Assembly: GCF_000016285.1 (NCBI RefSeq)
Contig: NC_011989.1
Coordinates: 2,917,001-2,981,000, forward strand
Length of the DNA stretch: 64,000 nt
Direction of reading: 5' to 3'
Source: Allorhizobium ampelinum S4
Lineage (GTDB): Bacteria; Pseudomonadota; Alphaproteobacteria; Rhizobiales; Rhizobiaceae
Below, piece after piece: positions 43,422 to 52,935 of the stretch. Position 1 is the stretch's first letter; every line of letters starts with the position of its first letter. The translations under genes and the position numbers were made by a program. The notes below the pieces were generated by a model. That model ran no database searches and was not told the origin of the DNA. It worked only from the letters and a program-made list of their open reading frames with translations.

Positions 43422-45428
43422 TTACTTAAGGTTGTATTGCGGATCTGTCGTCATCGACCGGAGAAGATCGATCAGTGCCGAACTTCGTTCAGCATCGCCG
43501 GTCTTGCCGACAGGCTGCATTGTCATGGCAATTGGTTGAATCACGGGCTGGGCAACGGAGGGAACGAGCGCTGGCTTTTCCGCCCGGGCAGACAAGACAG
43601 GCCGCGCCAGAAGCCATTGCCCAGCAAGGTTCTCACGGCTGATGGACCCCTCGCCAACACGCGCCATCATCACCTCGAATGCCTGTTCGAGAGGCTCCCG
43701 GGCATCGAATACATCTTTTGATTGCAGACGCGCCGTCGTATATTCAATGTGACTGTTATGGTCGGCCCGCAGATCATCTATCGTCGCCTGCTGCGTATCG
43801 AAAGGCGCTATATCGAACACCAGACCCACATTGCAGTAGAACATGCCGCGAGGGGCACCCGCACAGGGCGCATCCGACGGGCTCCAGCGGCTAAGCTGCG
43901 GCGGATAGCGGCGTCCCGCAACCTCGACCCAATTGACGAACAGGCGACTGTCAGGATCGCTGGAAACATGGGTTATCTCCACACTGCGGATATCCGCGGG
44001 CAGGTTTTCCGCCGGGATAATTGCCGTTTCCCACATCGGTTTCAAACCACCATTATCGCCCTGGGCCCGCTGCTTTTGCAGATCCAGTCCAATGGTTTGT
44101 CTGACGGTGGCAACCTCAGCCCCATTAACCCGCACGGTAAACACGGTCGGCACCATGATAAATTCTGAGCTGAAACGGATGGCGAGATCACCTGGTTTGG
44201 GGGTGCGATCAGCAACCCGCATCGCATCCCAAAGCCTGGAGACCACAAGCCGCCGAAGCACCAGGGTCTTCATGTTCAGCCAAGACGTCCCCTCGCGCCA
44301 ACCGGCAACGGACGGTGCCATGAACGGTGTCTGCCCAAGCTTATCGAGATAGGTTACCAAAATCATCGCGTCCGGCGGAGTCAGACCGAAGCTGCGGCAG
44401 AACCCGACAACGAGATCAATCGGCGATTTGACCAGATCGCCTCTGTTGGCCGGGCTCCAGAACTCCGGACTCAGCAACAAGGCGCGCAAGAAGGGCCGCA
44501 GCTCATAATCGTGATCGCGCAAGACACCCGCCAGCCGGTTGGTGGCCTCAGGGTTCGGACGTATCGAAACGAAGGCGGCATAAAATTTTCCGGCAATAAA
44601 CTCGGCTGTTTGCGGTTGCGCCAGGAGAATATCGGTCAGGCGATCAATCTGATCCTGACTGCCCGCCGCAATAGGCTGGCCTAAAACAGTCTTTTCCCCG
44701 GTATCCGCCTGATCGACAGCGAAGCGATAGCGCCAGCCACCTTCAAAATCCACGCCATGCCCCGCCAGGACCCGGGACACCTCGCGCACGTCACGCTGGT
44801 CATAGTGTCCGATGCCAAGCGTGAACAATTCCATCAGTTCACGCGCCAGGTTTTCATTGGGACGGCTGCTGGTGTTCCAGACATTGTCCAGGCTGGTCAG
44901 CATCATCGGATCGCGCAGGACATCCCGCAGCAGGACCCGAAAATTTCCGCCGCCTTCCCGGCGAAACAGCGCGATCTGATCAAAGAGCGGCGCACTGACC
45001 CGGCCCGGATCGAAGCGCGACACGAAGTGACCATGCCAGAACAACGCCAGTCTTTCGGCAAAAGGCGTATCGGTGGCGATCATATGGCTGATCCACACCG
45101 CCTGCATCTGATCGCGCTCCGCCACATGTTGCAAGATCATGTCGCGGTTTTCCCAGCCACTCGCCCAGTAATCCGGCCTTGGGCGGGAAACAAACGGCGG
45201 CGGCTCCGGTAACTCCGGATGGGCGAGACTGTCAAGAAAACGGTCGACAGCCTCTTCCCGCGTCAGTTTCACCAAAGTGGTCACTTCAGCCGGACTGGCA
45301 CCGAAGGTAAGGCGCTGCAATAGATGACGCGCCTCGCCAACGTCCATGGCGCGCGCTGATAAAGATAAAAGGACAAGCAAAACCATCGGCAAAACAAGCC
45401 GATTGAATAAACAATTCGCGAAAATCAT
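43422..45428 (-). CDS. DUF1800 exported protein
   Basis: 668 residues from ATG 45428 with GGGGGG upstream; a start at 45485 is in frame but lacks a site. Signal peptide about 1-28 (LVLPMVLLVLLSLSARA). Family features: ARHLLQRLTFGASPAEV at the mature start, RLALFWHGHFVSR, NLARELMELFTLGIGHYDQRDVREVSRVLAG and ISPEFWSPANRGDLVKSPIDLVVG-like LSPEFW...KSPIDLVVG. DUF1800 is a large helical exported domain of unknown function, typically followed by a DUF1501 gene as here (30-bp gap). The last ~200 residues hold an added beta-rich segment. First gene of the operon; its leader is the A+T-rich tract at 45480. Confidence 0.88.
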   Translation of the reverse strand: MIFANCLFNRLVLPMVLLVLLSLSARAMDVGEARHLLQRLTFGASPAEVTTLVKLTREEAVDRFLDSLAHPELPEPPPFVSRPRPDYWASGWENRDMILQHVAERDQMQAVWISHMIATDTPFAERLALFWHGHFVSRFDPGRVSAPLFDQIALFRREGGGNFRVLLRDVLRDPMMLTSLDNVWNTSSRPNENLARELMELFTLGIGHYDQRDVREVSRVLAGHGVDFEGGWRYRFAVDQADTGEKTVLGQPIAAGSQDQIDRLTDILLAQPQTAEFIAGKFYAAFVSIRPNPEATNRLAGVLRDHDYELRPFLRALLLSPEFWSPANRGDLVKSPIDLVVGFCRSFGLTPPDAMILVTYLDKLGQTPFMAPSVAGWREGTSWLNMKTLVLRRLVVSRLWDAMRVADRTPKPGDLAIRFSSEFIMVPTVFTVRVNGAEVATVRQTIGLDLQKQRAQGDNGGLKPMWETAIIPAENLPADIRSVEITHVSSDPDSRLFVNWVEVAGRRYPPQLSRWSPSDAPCAGAPRGMFYCNVGLVFDIAPFDTQQATIDDLRADHNSHIEYTTARLQSKDVFDAREPLEQAFEVMMARVGEGSISRENLAGQWLLARPVLSARAEKPALVPSVAQPVIQPIAMTMQPVGKTGDAERSSALIDLLRSMTTDPQYNLK

Positions 45429-45479
45429 GCTTATCGCCCCCCAGCGAAAACAACATAACCCGGAATTTTGATATATTAT

Positions 45480-45660
45480 TAGCAAGAGTCAATTTATTTA
45501 TTAAAAAATAATAAATATAATCGATTATATTTTATATATTATTCAATATTGATAATTATATTTATATTTTATGTAAGTAAATCAATATTTTCAAAAACCC
45601 ACAAAAAATTAAAATATATATAGCAACATATATGAATATATATATTTATTTTCAATTCTC
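45480..45660. promoter_or_regulatory. Extremely A+T-rich tract upstream of DUF1800 and smoE
   Basis: By hand only about 24 of 180 bases (45481-45660) are G or C, in a window that is otherwise G+C rich. It separates the divergent DUF1800 operon from the smo operon. The remaining ~370 bp up to smoE carries no convincing gene. Tracts like this are targets for xenogeneic silencers (MucR/Ros in rhizobia, H-NS-like) or UP elements. Boundaries are approximate. Confidence 0.6.
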
Positions 45661-45903
45661 CTCTTCACGATAGCGGCTATTTCTCGCACATGTGTGCCTG
45701 TCCAGCATTCCCTACCAATGACATTTGGTAGATGACGCGAATGAATATCAAGCTCCTGATAAATTTGAAATATTCAAAATTCCTTCAATATCACGAGGGT
45801 TTACGACATTAGGCCTGCCGCTGGACAGGAATTCGAACATGACTTCGGCAGTGCAGCAACGAATTGCGATTGACATTTCGAGGCAGGATGTGAGTATTTG
45901 CCC

Positions 45904-45924
45904 ATGAGTAAAGCGAATGCTCAT
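45904..45924 (+). promoter_or_regulatory. Possible operator upstream of smoE
   Basis: ATGAG (45904-45908) and CTCAT (45920-45924) form a 5-bp inverted repeat with an 11-nt gap, 103 nt before the smoE start. A SorC-type regulator could bind such a site, but the match is short and unverified. Confidence 0.25.
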
Positions 45925-46027
45925 TAGATCGCGAGTGAGATCAAGGTCTATCGGTTGATTTACCAGTGGCCCGTCGGCAGACCCTCAAGGGGCCTCCGGG
46001 TTCCACCTGGTCTTCTGGGAGGAAGAA

Positions 46028-47347
46028 ATGACATTGAAAACACTATTGCTGGGCGCCTGCTCAGTCTTGGCCATGGCTGGCGTGACCTCTGCCGAAACGC
46101 TGACGATTGCTACCGTCAACAACGGCGACATGATCCGTATGCAAAAGCTGACGGATGATTTTACCAAGAAAAATCCCGGCATTGATGTGAAGTGGGTGAC
46201 GCTGGAAGAAAACGTGCTGCGCCAGAAGGTGACCACCGATGTGGCCACCAAAGGCGGCCAGTATGACGTAATGACCATTGGCATCTATGAAGCGCCGATC
46301 TGGGGCAAGCAGGGCTGGCTGGCACCGCTGGACAAGCTGAGTGCCGATAAGGATTACGACGCAGCCGACCTTCTGCCGCCGGTGCGCTCTGGCCTGACCG
46401 TCGATGGCAAGCTTTATGCGGCACCGTTTTATGCCGAAAGCTCGATGGTGATGTATCGCAAGGATCTGTTTGAAAAAGCGGGCCTGAAAATGCCGGAAGC
46501 CCCCACCTGGGACTTCATCAAGGAAGCCGCCGACAAGATTACCGATAAATCCAAGGAAGTGTACGGCATCTGCCTGCGCGGCAAGGCTGGCTGGGGTGAA
46601 AACATCGCTTTCCTCTCCGCCATGTCCAATTCCTTTGGTGCGCGCTGGTTTGATGAACAGTGGAAGCCACAGTTTGATCAGCCGGAGTGGAAAAAGACCC
46701 TTCAGTTCTATGTGGACCTGATGAAGAAGAACGGCCCTCCCGGTGCGTCTTCCAATGGCTTTAATGAAAACCTCGCCCTGTTCCAGACCGGCAAATGCGG
46801 CATGTGGATTGATGCCACCGTGGCAGCATCCTTCGTGACCAACCCGAAGGAATCCAAGGTTGCTGATCAGGTCGGCTTTGCTTTGGCTCCCGATAATGGT
46901 CTTGGCAAGCGCGGCAACTGGCTGTGGTCCTGGAACCTCGCCATTCCTGCTGGCTCCAAGAAGGTCGAAGCCGCTGAAAAGTTCATCGCCTGGGCAACCA
47001 GTAAGGACTATCTGAAGCTGGTGGCCGAAAAGGACGGCTGGGCCAATGTTCCTCCGGGCACGCGCACTTCGCTCTATGCCAATGCCGATTATCAGAAGGC
47101 AGCACCTTTTGCCAAAATGACGCTGGACAGCATCAACTCGGCAGACCCCAAGCACCCCACCGTCAAGCCCGTGCCTTATGAGGGCGTGCAATATGTGGCC
47201 ATTCCGGAGTTTCAGGGCATCGGCACCGCCGTTGGCCAGCAATTCTCGGCAGCACTGGCCGGTCAGACCACGGTGGATCAGGCGTTGAAGACGGCGCAGA
47301 CGTTGACTGAGCGTGAGATGAAGAAGGCGGGTTATCCGAAGAAGTAA
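46028..47347 (+). CDS. smoE: Polyol ABC transporter substrate-binding protein
   Basis: 439 residues with a signal peptide (1-23, cleaved after TSA). ETLTIATVNNGDMIRMQKLTDDFTKKNPGIDVKWVTLEENVLRQKVTTDVATKGGQYDV is the MalE/UgpB-type (family 1) start seen in the sorbitol/mannitol binding protein SmoE/MtlE. ATG follows GGAGGAAG. It leads the smo operon; a repeat-hairpin block and then the permease genes follow. Periplasmic binding of sorbitol, mannitol or arabitol is inferred from the neighbouring dehydrogenase genes and gene order. Confidence 0.88.
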   Translation: MTLKTLLLGACSVLAMAGVTSAETLTIATVNNGDMIRMQKLTDDFTKKNPGIDVKWVTLEENVLRQKVTTDVATKGGQYDVMTIGIYEAPIWGKQGWLAPLDKLSADKDYDAADLLPPVRSGLTVDGKLYAAPFYAESSMVMYRKDLFEKAGLKMPEAPTWDFIKEAADKITDKSKEVYGICLRGKAGWGENIAFLSAMSNSFGARWFDEQWKPQFDQPEWKKTLQFYVDLMKKNGPPGASSNGFNENLALFQTGKCGMWIDATVAASFVTNPKESKVADQVGFALAPDNGLGKRGNWLWSWNLAIPAGSKKVEAAEKFIAWATSKDYLKLVAEKDGWANVPPGTRTSLYANADYQKAAPFAKMTLDSINSADPKHPTVKPVPYEGVQYVAIPEFQGIGTAVGQQFSAALAGQTTVDQALKTAQTLTEREMKKAGYPKK

Positions 47348-47407
47348 GGGTTGAGTGCGGGGGTTACCGCCGCCATCTCGCCCACAATGTATGACAGTGC
47401 AAGCGGC

Positions 47408-47546
47408 CCCCTCACCCCGCCTCCGCTACGCTCGGCGGACCTCTCCCCGCTGGGGAGAGGAAAACCGAACCGCTGCGGCTCCATCCCTCTTCTCCCCATT
47501 CCCTATGTAAAGTGGGGGGAGAAGGTGCCGGCAGGCGGATGAGGGG
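47408..47546. repeat. REP-like hairpin block between smoE and smoF
   Basis: An inverted pair: a left unit CCCCCTCACCCCGCC ... CTCTCCCC-gct-GGGGAGAG (hairpin 47441-47459) and a right unit ending GGGGGGAGAAGG ... GGCGGATGAGGGGG. A related block lies at 51172-51367. These ~30-45-bp CTCCCC/GGGGAG units are widespread between rhizobial genes. The position right after the binding-protein gene recalls the malE-malF REP element of E. coli, which raises binding-protein message stability. Confidence 0.7.
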
Positions 47547-47642
47547 GCGGCTGGCACTGCCCTACGATGTGTGAGCAGGACAGCAAGCCCCCGCCCAACC
47601 ATAAAACAAAAACCCCAACACCCCCAAAGAGGCGCGGCAGAC

Positions 47643-48515
47643 ATGGCGACGACCCATACCCATTCCTCGGCCCGATGGATGATGGCCCCTTCGGTTATCC
47701 TGCTGTTTGCATGGATGATTGTGCCGCTGGCCATGACCATCTATTTCTCAACTCTGAACTATAATCTGCTGATGCCCGGCGTGCATGATTTCGTCGGCCT
47801 GCTGAATTACGAATATTTCCTCACCGATCCGGCGTTTTTTGCAGCCCTCATCAACACCTTGATCTTGGTGGGTGGCGTACTGGCCATTTCCATCATCGGC
47901 GGCATTGCGCTGGCGCTTTTGCTGGATCAGCCAATGTTTGGCCAAGGCATTGTCCGCATTCTGGTGATTTCACCGTTTTTCATCATGCCAACCGTTGCCG
48001 CACTGGTGTGGAAAAACATGCTGATGAACCCGGTGAACGGCCTGTTCGCCTTCGCTTTCCGCGCCGTTGGGCTTGAGCCGCTGGATTGGCTGGCCACTAT
48101 TCCGCTGCTCTCCATCATCATCATTGTCGCTTGGCAATGGCTGCCGTTTGCCACCCTGATCCTGCTCACCGCCCTGCAATCGCTGGACGAAGAGCAAAAA
48201 GAAGCCGCCGAGATGGATGGCGCAGGGCCGATCTCGAAATTCATCTATATCACCCTGCCCCATATGGCCCGCGCCATTACCGTGGTGGTGTTGATCGAGA
48301 CGATCTTCCTGCTCTCGGTCTTCGCCGAAATTCTCGTGACCACCAATGGCGGACCCGGCACCGACAGCACCAACCTGACCTATCTGATCTACAATCAGGC
48401 CCTGCTGCAATTTGACATTGGCGGCGCATCCGCAGGAGGCATTGTGGCTGTGGTACTGGCCAATATCGTTGCCCTTTTCCTGATCCGCCTCATCGGCAAG
48501 AACCTGGAGAGCTGA
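47643..48515 (+). CDS. smoF: Polyol ABC transporter permease 1
   Basis: 290 residues from ATG 47643; an upstream ATG-like frame at 47571 has no support. Six membrane helices; EAA loop DGAGPISKFIYITLPHMARAITVVVLIE (about 207-234). MalF/UgpA-type permease. It is followed by smoG after 3 bp. The product of this gene and smoG form the heterodimeric membrane channel for the polyol transporter. Confidence 0.9.
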   Translation: MATTHTHSSARWMMAPSVILLFAWMIVPLAMTIYFSTLNYNLLMPGVHDFVGLLNYEYFLTDPAFFAALINTLILVGGVLAISIIGGIALALLLDQPMFGQGIVRILVISPFFIMPTVAALVWKNMLMNPVNGLFAFAFRAVGLEPLDWLATIPLLSIIIIVAWQWLPFATLILLTALQSLDEEQKEAAEMDGAGPISKFIYITLPHMARAITVVVLIETIFLLSVFAEILVTTNGGPGTDSTNLTYLIYNQALLQFDIGGASAGGIVAVVLANIVALFLIRLIGKNLES

Positions 48516-48518
48516 TCA

Positions 48519-49349
48519 ATGGCACGCGCAATATCCACCAAGCGTAAGCTGACCTTTACCCTCATGGCATGGGCAATTGGCCTGTTACTGTTCTTCCCGA
48601 TTCTGTGGACCTTCCTCACCAGTTTCAAAAGCGAGGGCGATGCTATCGCCTCGCCTCCGGTGTTTTTGTTCTTCCACTGGACCACGGAAAATTATGTCGA
48701 GGTGCAGGGCCGCTCGGATTATTTTGCCCACTTCATGAACTCGGTGATCATCTCCTTTGGCTCCACGCTTCTAGGGCTGGCCATTGCCATTCCGTCCGCA
48801 TGGGCCATGGCCTTTTCGCCCACCAAGCGCACCAAGGATGTGCTGATGTGGATGCTTTCCACCAAGATGATGCCGCCCGTGGGCGCACTGATCCCGATCT
48901 ATCTGCTGTTTCGCGATGGCGGATTGCTCGATAGCCGCATCGGTCTGGTCGGCGTGCTGACCATGATCAACCTGCCGATTATCATCTGGATGCTCTACAC
49001 TTACTTTAAGGAAATTCCGGGCGAAATTCTGGAAGCCGCCCGCATGGATGGCGCATCCCTGATCAAGGAAATCATCTATGTGCTGACGCCCATGGCGGTT
49101 CCGGGCATTGCCTCGACCATGCTGTTGAACATCATTCTGTCGTGGAACGAGGCGTTTTGGACCCTCAACCTCACCACCTCCGTGGCGGCACCGCTCACCA
49201 CCTTCATCGCCTCCTATTCCAGCCCCGAAGGCCTGTTTTACGCCAAGCTCTCGGCTGCCTCCACCATGGCGATTGCTCCAATCGTTGTGCTCGGATGGTT
49301 CAGCCAGAAACAGCTGGTGCGCGGACTGACTTTTGGCGCGGTTAAATAA
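48519..49349 (+). CDS. smoG: Polyol ABC transporter permease 2
   Basis: 276 residues, six membrane helices, MalG/UgpE type. EAA loop EAARMDGASLIKEIIYVLTPMAVPGIA (about 170-196). It starts 3 bp after smoF and is followed after 12 bp by the ATPase gene. ATG has AGCTGATCA upstream, a weak but usual site for coupled genes. Confidence 0.9.
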   Translation: MARAISTKRKLTFTLMAWAIGLLLFFPILWTFLTSFKSEGDAIASPPVFLFFHWTTENYVEVQGRSDYFAHFMNSVIISFGSTLLGLAIAIPSAWAMAFSPTKRTKDVLMWMLSTKMMPPVGALIPIYLLFRDGGLLDSRIGLVGVLTMINLPIIIWMLYTYFKEIPGEILEAARMDGASLIKEIIYVLTPMAVPGIASTMLLNIILSWNEAFWTLNLTTSVAAPLTTFIASYSSPEGLFYAKLSAASTMAIAPIVVLGWFSQKQLVRGLTFGAVK

Positions 49350-49361
49350 GGATCACACACT

Positions 49362-50360
49362 ATGGGCAGTATTCAGCTTAAAAACGTCTCGAAAGCCTTT
49401 GCCGAACACAAGGTTATTCCCGGCATTGATCTGGAGATCAACAATGGCGAATTCGTCGTCTTCGTTGGCCCCTCCGGCTGTGGCAAATCCACCCTGCTGC
49501 GGCTGATTGCCGGGCTGGAAGATACAAGCGGCGGCAAGATTTTCATTGACGGCACGGATGCCACAGACCGCAAACCGTCTGAGCGCGGCCTTGCCATGGT
49601 GTTTCAATCCTATGCGCTTTACCCGCATATGAGCGTGCGCTCCAACATTGGCTTTCCGCTAAAAATGGCGGGCATGGACAAGGGCGAGATTGACAAAAAG
49701 GTCACGGATGCCGCCCGCATCCTCAACCTCACGGATTATCTCGACCGCAAGCCGCGCCAGCTCTCGGGCGGTCAGCGCCAGCGTGTAGCCATTGGCCGCG
49801 CCATTGTGCGCTCACCCTCGTGCTTTTTGTTTGATGAGCCGCTCTCCAATCTGGATGCGGCGTTGCGCGTCAACATGCGGCTGGAAATCACCGAGTTGCA
49901 CCAGAAGCTGGGCGCGACATCGATTTACGTCACCCACGATCAGGTGGAAGCCATGACCATGGCCGACAAGATTGTGGTGCTGAACAAGGGCCGGATTGAG
50001 CAGGTTGGCTCGCCAATGGAGCTGTATCACAAGCCCGCCAATTTGTTTGTCGCAGGCTTTATCGGCTCGCCGAAGATGAACCTGATTTCTGGCGAAACCG
50101 CCCAAAAATATGGAGCGACCACCATCGGCGTGCGCCCGGAACATGTGACGCTCTCCACCACCGACGGCGCGTGGAAAGGCAAGGTGACGATTGCCGAACA
50201 TCTCGGCTCTGACACCCATTTGCATGTCGATGTTGAAGGTCTTGGCCATCTCACCGCCCGCGCGGATGGCGATTTCACCGCCCGCCATGGCGACACGGTG
50301 TTCATTACCCCGGATGACACGCGCATTCATCGTTTTAACGAACAGGGATTAGCAGCATGA
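49362..50360 (+). CDS. smoK: Polyol ABC transporter ATP-binding protein
   Basis: 332 residues, MalK/UgpC type. Walker [10 protein letters not shown] (38-46), Q-loop [14 protein letters not shown], signature [15 protein letters not shown], Walker [17 protein letters not shown] and the switch His in [10 protein letters not shown]. The C-terminal ~100 residues hold the TOBE/OB regulatory domain (IGVRPEHV). It energises the SmoEFG importer. Its stop codon overlaps the start of the dehydrogenase gene by four bases. Confidence 0.92.
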   Translation: MGSIQLKNVSKAFAEHKVIPGIDLEINNGEFVVFVGPSGCGKSTLLRLIAGLEDTSGGKIFIDGTDATDRKPSERGLAMVFQSYALYPHMSVRSNIGFPLKMAGMDKGEIDKKVTDAARILNLTDYLDRKPRQLSGGQRQRVAIGRAIVRSPSCFLFDEPLSNLDAALRVNMRLEITELHQKLGATSIYVTHDQVEAMTMADKIVVLNKGRIEQVGSPMELYHKPANLFVAGFIGSPKMNLISGETAQKYGATTIGVRPEHVTLSTTDGAWKGKVTIAEHLGSDTHLHVDVEGLGHLTARADGDFTARHGDTVFITPDDTRIHRFNEQGLAA

Positions 50361-51133
50361 CTGGCAGATTAGACGGAAAATCCGCCCTGATTACCGGCTC
50401 CGCCCGTGGCATTGGCCGTGCGTTTGCAGAGGCCTATGTGCGTGAAGGTGCCACGGTTGCCATTGCCGATATCAATATGGAACGGGCATTGGAAACCGCC
50501 AAAGCCATTGGCGAGAAAGCCTATGCCGTTCATCTGGATGTCACCAATCAGGCTTCCATTGATGCCGCCATCAAGGCGGTGGAAGAGAAAACTGGCGGCC
50601 TTGATATCCTCATCAACAATGCCGCCCTGTTTGATCTTGCGCCTATCGTGGACATCACCCGCGAGAGCTATGATCGGCTGTTTTCCATCAATGTCGCTGG
50701 CTCACTCTTCATGCTGCAAGCGACGGCGAAATCGATGATTGCCCGTGGCAAGGGCGGCAAGATTATCAATATGGCAAGCCAGGCTGGACGGCGCGGTGAA
50801 GCGCTGGTGGCGGTCTATTGCGCCACCAAGGCGGCGATTATCTCAATCACCCAATCGGCAGGGCTGGACCTGATCAAGCATGGCATCAATGTCAACGCCA
50901 TTGCCCCCGGCGTGGTCGATGGCGAGCATTGGGATGGTGTGGATGCGCTGTTTGCCAAGTTTGAAAACCGCGCCCCCGGCGAGAAGAAAAAGCTAGTGGG
51001 TGAGGCTGTTCCGTTTGGCCGCATGGGGACGGCGCACGATCTCACGGGCATGGCGATTTTTCTGGCCTCAAGCGAGGCCGATTATGTGGTGGCCCAGACG
51101 TATAACGTCGATGGCGGCAATTGGATGAGTTGA
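50357..51133 (+). CDS. smoS: Sorbitol (polyol) dehydrogenase, SDR family
   Basis: 258 residues of the short-chain dehydrogenase fold: TGSARGIG cofactor site (residues 12-19), NNAALFDLA (about 88-96), and the catalytic Ser-Tyr-Lys with AVYCATKAA (Y154, K158 region). SmoS-type enzymes convert sorbitol to fructose and galactitol to tagatose using NAD+. Coupled to smoK by overlap (ATGA at 50357). Good length (257-258 in homologues). Confidence 0.9.
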   Translation: MTGRLDGKSALITGSARGIGRAFAEAYVREGATVAIADINMERALETAKAIGEKAYAVHLDVTNQASIDAAIKAVEEKTGGLDILINNAALFDLAPIVDITRESYDRLFSINVAGSLFMLQATAKSMIARGKGGKIINMASQAGRRGEALVAVYCATKAAIISITQSAGLDLIKHGINVNAIAPGVVDGEHWDGVDALFAKFENRAPGEKKKLVGEAVPFGRMGTAHDLTGMAIFLASSEADYVVAQTYNVDGGNWMS

Positions 51134-51171
51134 GATGGTCGGTTTGCTGAGGTGTTTTGTGGAGTGGGCTT

Positions 51172-51367
51172 CGCACCCCCTCATCCCCCCTGCCGGGACC
51201 TTCTCCCTGCTGGGGAGAAGAGACTTTGTGGATATGGCGAAACTCAAAAAGCAACTGCTTCAAACCGCATCCAGCAAACATCGGCAAAATAAAGCATGGG
51301 ACCGTACAACCTGCCTCTTCTCCCCAGCGGGGAGAAGGTGGCGGCAGCCGGATGAGGGGGGCGAAGC
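51172..51367. repeat. REP-like hairpin block between smoS and mtlK
   Basis: Two opposing units: CTTCTCCC-tgct-GGGGAGAAG (51200-51220) preceded by CCCCCTCATCCCCCC, and CTTCTCCCC-agc-GGGGAGAAG (51317-51337) followed by GGCGGCAGCCGGATGAGGGG. The two arms are mutual inverted repeats across ~95 bp. The same unit type occurs in the smoE/smoF gap at 47408. It fills most of the 306-bp gap before mtlK. Confidence 0.7.
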
Positions 51368-51439
51368 CACCAAGCCACACGCTCCATCTCCGACATTGCC
51401 CCTCACCCATTTCCCAAAATTCATTCAGGACCTAACCCA

Positions 51440-52927
51440 ATGACCATAAAACTCTCCCTTTCCACCCTGCCCGACGCCTCCACAAAGGCCACCATCCCGA
51501 CATATGCCCGCGATGCCCTCACCCCCGGCATCGTCCATTTCGGCGTTGGCAATTTCCACCGCGCCCATCAGGCTGTTTACCTGCACGAGCTGTTCAACCT
51601 CGGCAAAGACCTCGATTTCGCCATTGTCGGCGCGGGCGTGCTTCCCTCCGACGCCACGATGAAAGACAAGCTGGCAGGCCAAGATTACCTGACCACCGTG
51701 GTGGAACAGGATGTGGCCAAGAGTGCCGCCACCGTCACCGGTCCGATGGTGGATATGATCGCGGCACCGGATTTTGACGGCATCATTGAAAAGCTGGCCG
51801 ATCCCGCCATTCGCATCGTCTCCATGACCATCACCGAAGGCGGATATTTCATCGATCCCGCCAACGGCCATTTTGACCCCAAACACCCGGCCATTGTGGC
51901 GGATGCGCAAAACCCCGATCAGCCCAAAACCGTCTTCGGCCTGATCATCGCTGGCCTCAAGGCCCGCCGTTCTAGCAACATTCCGCCGTTTACCGTGATG
52001 TGTTGCGACAACATCCCCGGCAATGGTGAAGTGACGGAAGCCACAATCATCGGCGTTGCCAAGCTTTCCGATCCCGATTTTGCCGATTGGATTCACCACC
52101 ACGTTGCCTTCCCCAATTCCATGGTAGACCGCATCACCCCCGCCACCGGCCCGCGCGAGATTGACATTACCCGCGACACTTACGGCATTGACGATGCATG
52201 GCCCGTGTTTTGCGAGGAGTTCAAGCAATGGGTGCTGGAAGACAAATTCCCGCTTGGTCGCCCTGCCTTTGAAGAGGTTGGCGTCACCTTTGTGGAGGAT
52301 GTTGCCCCCTATGAATTGATGAAGCTGCGCATTCTCAACGGCGGCCATGCGGCCATCGCCTACCCCGCCGCGCTGATGGACATTCACTTCGTGCACGAAG
52401 CCATGGAAAATCCGCTGATCCGGGCCTTCCTTGCCAAGCTGACCCATGATGAAATCATCCCGGTGGTGCCACCCGTGCCGAACACCAGCTTGCAGGATTA
52501 TGCCACGCTGATCGAGAGCCGTTTCTCCAACCCAAAGATTGGCGACACCATTCCGCGCTTGGCGCAAGATGGCTCCAACCGTCAGCCGAAATTCATTCTG
52601 CCCTCCACGGCAGATCGTCTCGCCAAGGGGCTGGATGTGGTGGGCCTTGCGCTGGTGTCTGCCCTATGGTGCCATTATTTCGAAGGCACATCCGATAGCG
52701 GCAAGCCGATTGTGTTCAACGATGCCAGTGCGAAGCGTCTGCAAAAAACCGCCATTGCCTCGCGGCAAGATCCGCTGCTATTCCTAGCGCTGGACGATAT
52801 TTTTGGCACCGTGGGGCAAAATGAAGTGTTCAGGCAGCGCTTTGCAAAAGCGCTTTCACACCTTCGCACCCACGGCACCTCACAGACCCTGCAAAGCTAC
52901 ATCGATGGCGGCCTCGCAGCGGCATAA
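51440..52927 (+). CDS. mtlK: Mannitol 2-dehydrogenase (polyol dehydrogenase)
   Basis: 495 residues, the long-chain MDR-related mannitol dehydrogenase family. HFGVGNFHRAHQAVYLHEL (about 33-51) is the N-terminal nucleotide fold; the catalytic core KLRILNGGHAAIAYPAAL holds the Lys and Asn/His active-site residues (K-x5-N-x2-H). It oxidises D-mannitol, D-arabitol or D-sorbitol to the 2-ketose with NAD+. It follows the smoS gene after a repeat block of ~306 bp, so it may be transcribed separately or by read-through. Confidence 0.92.
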   Translation: MTIKLSLSTLPDASTKATIPTYARDALTPGIVHFGVGNFHRAHQAVYLHELFNLGKDLDFAIVGAGVLPSDATMKDKLAGQDYLTTVVEQDVAKSAATVTGPMVDMIAAPDFDGIIEKLADPAIRIVSMTITEGGYFIDPANGHFDPKHPAIVADAQNPDQPKTVFGLIIAGLKARRSSNIPPFTVMCCDNIPGNGEVTEATIIGVAKLSDPDFADWIHHHVAFPNSMVDRITPATGPREIDITRDTYGIDDAWPVFCEEFKQWVLEDKFPLGRPAFEEVGVTFVEDVAPYELMKLRILNGGHAAIAYPAALMDIHFVHEAMENPLIRAFLAKLTHDEIIPVVPPVPNTSLQDYATLIESRFSNPKIGDTIPRLAQDGSNRQPKFILPSTADRLAKGLDVVGLALVSALWCHYFEGTSDSGKPIVFNDASAKRLQKTAIASRQDPLLFLALDDIFGTVGQNEVFRQRFAKALSHLRTHGTSQTLQSYIDGGLAAA

Positions 52928-52935
52928 GGATTGTT

